From: Spirochaetia bacterium | Lineage (GTDB): Bacteria; Spirochaetota; Spirochaetia; Sphaerochaetales; Sphaerochaetaceae | NCBI GenBank assembly: GCA_022482625.1 | Contig: JAKVOU010000001.1 | Span: forward strand, 2,714,784 to 2,778,783 | Direction of reading: 5' to 3' | DNA length: 64,000 nt | Program-made: the position numbers and the translations under genes | Shown here: piece after piece, positions 63,260 to 64,000 of the stretch | Layout: each line of letters opens with the position of its first letter | How positions within the stretch are numbered: position 1 is the first letter of the stretch | Notes under the pieces: generated by a model | What the model was told of the DNA's origin: nothing | What the model saw: only the letters and a program-made list of their open reading frames with translations | Databases searched by the model: none

Positions 63260-64000
63260 ATGAATGAAAAACCTGTTCTAGGTATATTGCTCGGCGATGC
63301 TGCTGGTGTTGGTTCAGAGATACTTGCCAAGTTGGCTTCTTCCCATTTCTTCGATGCATATTGCAGACCTTTGTTCATCGGTGACATACGTGTTATGCAA
63401 AGAGGATTCGATATCATCGGAAAAACTTCATGCATCAATGCAATTGAGGATGCTCATGAGGCTTCATGGGAACAAGAAGGATGTTATCCCCTCTTGGACC
63501 GAAAAAATGTTGATCCTTGTAAGGTTCCATTCGGGAAGATATCCCTCATTGCAGGACGTGCCTGCATCGATATGCTGGCGACAGCAGTGCAATTGAGCAA
63601 GGAAAAACTGATTGCAGGATTTTGCTTTGTTCCATTGAACAAAGCCGGCTTGCGTGAAGCTGGCTGTCTCTATGAAAGTGAACACCATTTTCTTGCCCAT
63701 GCCTTTGGTGTGACCGGGCCTTTCGGTGAGATAAATGTCGTCGATGACTTATGGTCCACAAGGACAACCAGCCATATTCCTATCAAGGATGTGAGTAGCA
63801 GTCTTTCTGTCGAAAGGATCGACAATTCGATTCTCTTATGTAATGAAGCCTTGAAATCGAGTGGAGTCAAGAAGCCTAGGATTGCCATCTGCGCTTTGAA
63901 TCCCCATTGTGGCGAGAACGGCAAGTGCGGCACTGAAGAAATTGAAATCATCACACCGGCCATTGAAAAAGCAGAAGCTATGGGTATTGATGTTACAGGG
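63260..64000 (+). CDS. PdxA-family dehydrogenase (4-hydroxythreonine-4-phosphate dehydrogenase-like), cut by the window end
   Basis: The first 247 codons, open to the window's last base. PVLGILLGDAAGVGSEI matches the family start (GDPAGIGPEI), VPLNKAGL and LNPHCGENGKCGTEEIEIITPAI match later motifs. At the usual GHTE metal-site position the sequence is SEHHFLAH, a deviation. With LarA and transport genes beside it and a sigma-54 promoter before it, it is more likely a catabolic PdxA2-type enzyme for a phosphorylated four-carbon sugar acid than a vitamin B6 enzyme (inference). AAGGAG lies 12 bases before the ATG. Confidence 0.85.
   Translation, partial: MNEKPVLGILLGDAAGVGSEILAKLASSHFFDAYCRPLFIGDIRVMQRGFDIIGKTSCINAIEDAHEASWEQEGCYPLLDRKNVDPCKVPFGKISLIAGRACIDMLATAVQLSKEKLIAGFCFVPLNKAGLREAGCLYESEHHFLAHAFGVTGPFGEINVVDDLWSTRTTSHIPIKDVSSSLSVERIDNSILLCNEALKSSGVKKPRIAICALNPHCGENGKCGTEEIEIITPAIEKAEAMGIDVTG

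Noticed and set aside
1-64000. CRISPR arrays, tRNA or rRNA genes
   Set aside because: No regularly spaced repeats and no cloverleaf or rRNA-like stretches were seen on either strand.

Overview
Taxonomy (inference): the window looks like a chromosome segment of an anaerobic spirochaete of the Sphaerochaeta/Treponema type. Most solute-binding proteins have a short Sec signal ending in A-N-G or A-Q-G followed by an acidic/lysine stretch with no lipobox cysteine, as is common in spirochaete binding proteins. Host genes are moderate in GC, whereas the two complete insertion sequences are visibly GC-rich. A glycyl-radical enzyme with its activase points to anaerobic life.

Layout. The segment is almost entirely accessory catabolism, built from transporter-plus-enzyme modules, each with its own regulator. 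(1) 0.2-1.8 kb: NhaC-type antiporter. (2) 2.2-9.9 kb: GntR/LacI-hybrid regulator, cytosolic GH38 alpha-mannosidase and a CUT1 sugar ABC transporter whose binding-protein gene carries a frameshift. (3) 9.9-10.9 kb: relics, including a decayed copy of part of the first gene joined to an IS1595-like fragment. (4) 11-19.7 kb: LacI regulator, glycyl-radical enzyme and activase, Zn-dependent dehydrogenase, and a second CUT1 ABC transporter. (5) 20.3-27.8 kb: FGGY kinase, tripartite tricarboxylate (TTT) transporter with an embedded sulfatase gene, and a divergent RpiR regulator. (6) 28.3-30.6 kb: 6-phosphogluconate dehydrogenase with its RpiR regulator. (7) 30.9-40.4 kb: GntR regulator and an eight-gene TRAP operon with a LarA-like protein, a second FGGY kinase and two dehydrogenases. 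(8) 41-46.9 kb: GntR regulator, split transketolase, Fe-alcohol dehydrogenase, isomerase, AbrB-type membrane protein. (9) 47-54.3 kb: PrpR-type sigma-54 activator and a second TTT transporter with racemase and isomerase. (10) 54.5-61.2 kb: a DDE insertion sequence, then a second TRAP operon interrupted by an IS110 element. (11) 61.5-64 kb: LarA-family racemase divergent from a truncated PdxA-family dehydrogenase.

How the parts work together (inference). The modules import carbohydrates, sugar acids and hydroxy acids, then racemise, oxidise, isomerise and phosphorylate them toward central metabolism. Modules 9, 10 and 11 appear to be one sigma-54 regulon. Two near-consensus -24/-12 promoters and one degenerate promoter lie downstream of TGTTTCAT/ATGAAACA inverted repeats, and the only sigma-54 activator in the window is encoded beside them. 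A second link is a TTGTATAC-N-GTATACAA operator in front of both the transketolase operon and larA.

Most notable candidates: the glycyl-radical enzyme cluster, whose substrate I cannot assign; the TTT transporter with a signal-less sulfatase; the sigma-54 hydroxy-acid regulon, one branch of which is split by an insertion sequence; and two LarA-family proteins that keep the catalytic residues. No rRNA, tRNA or CRISPR array was seen.
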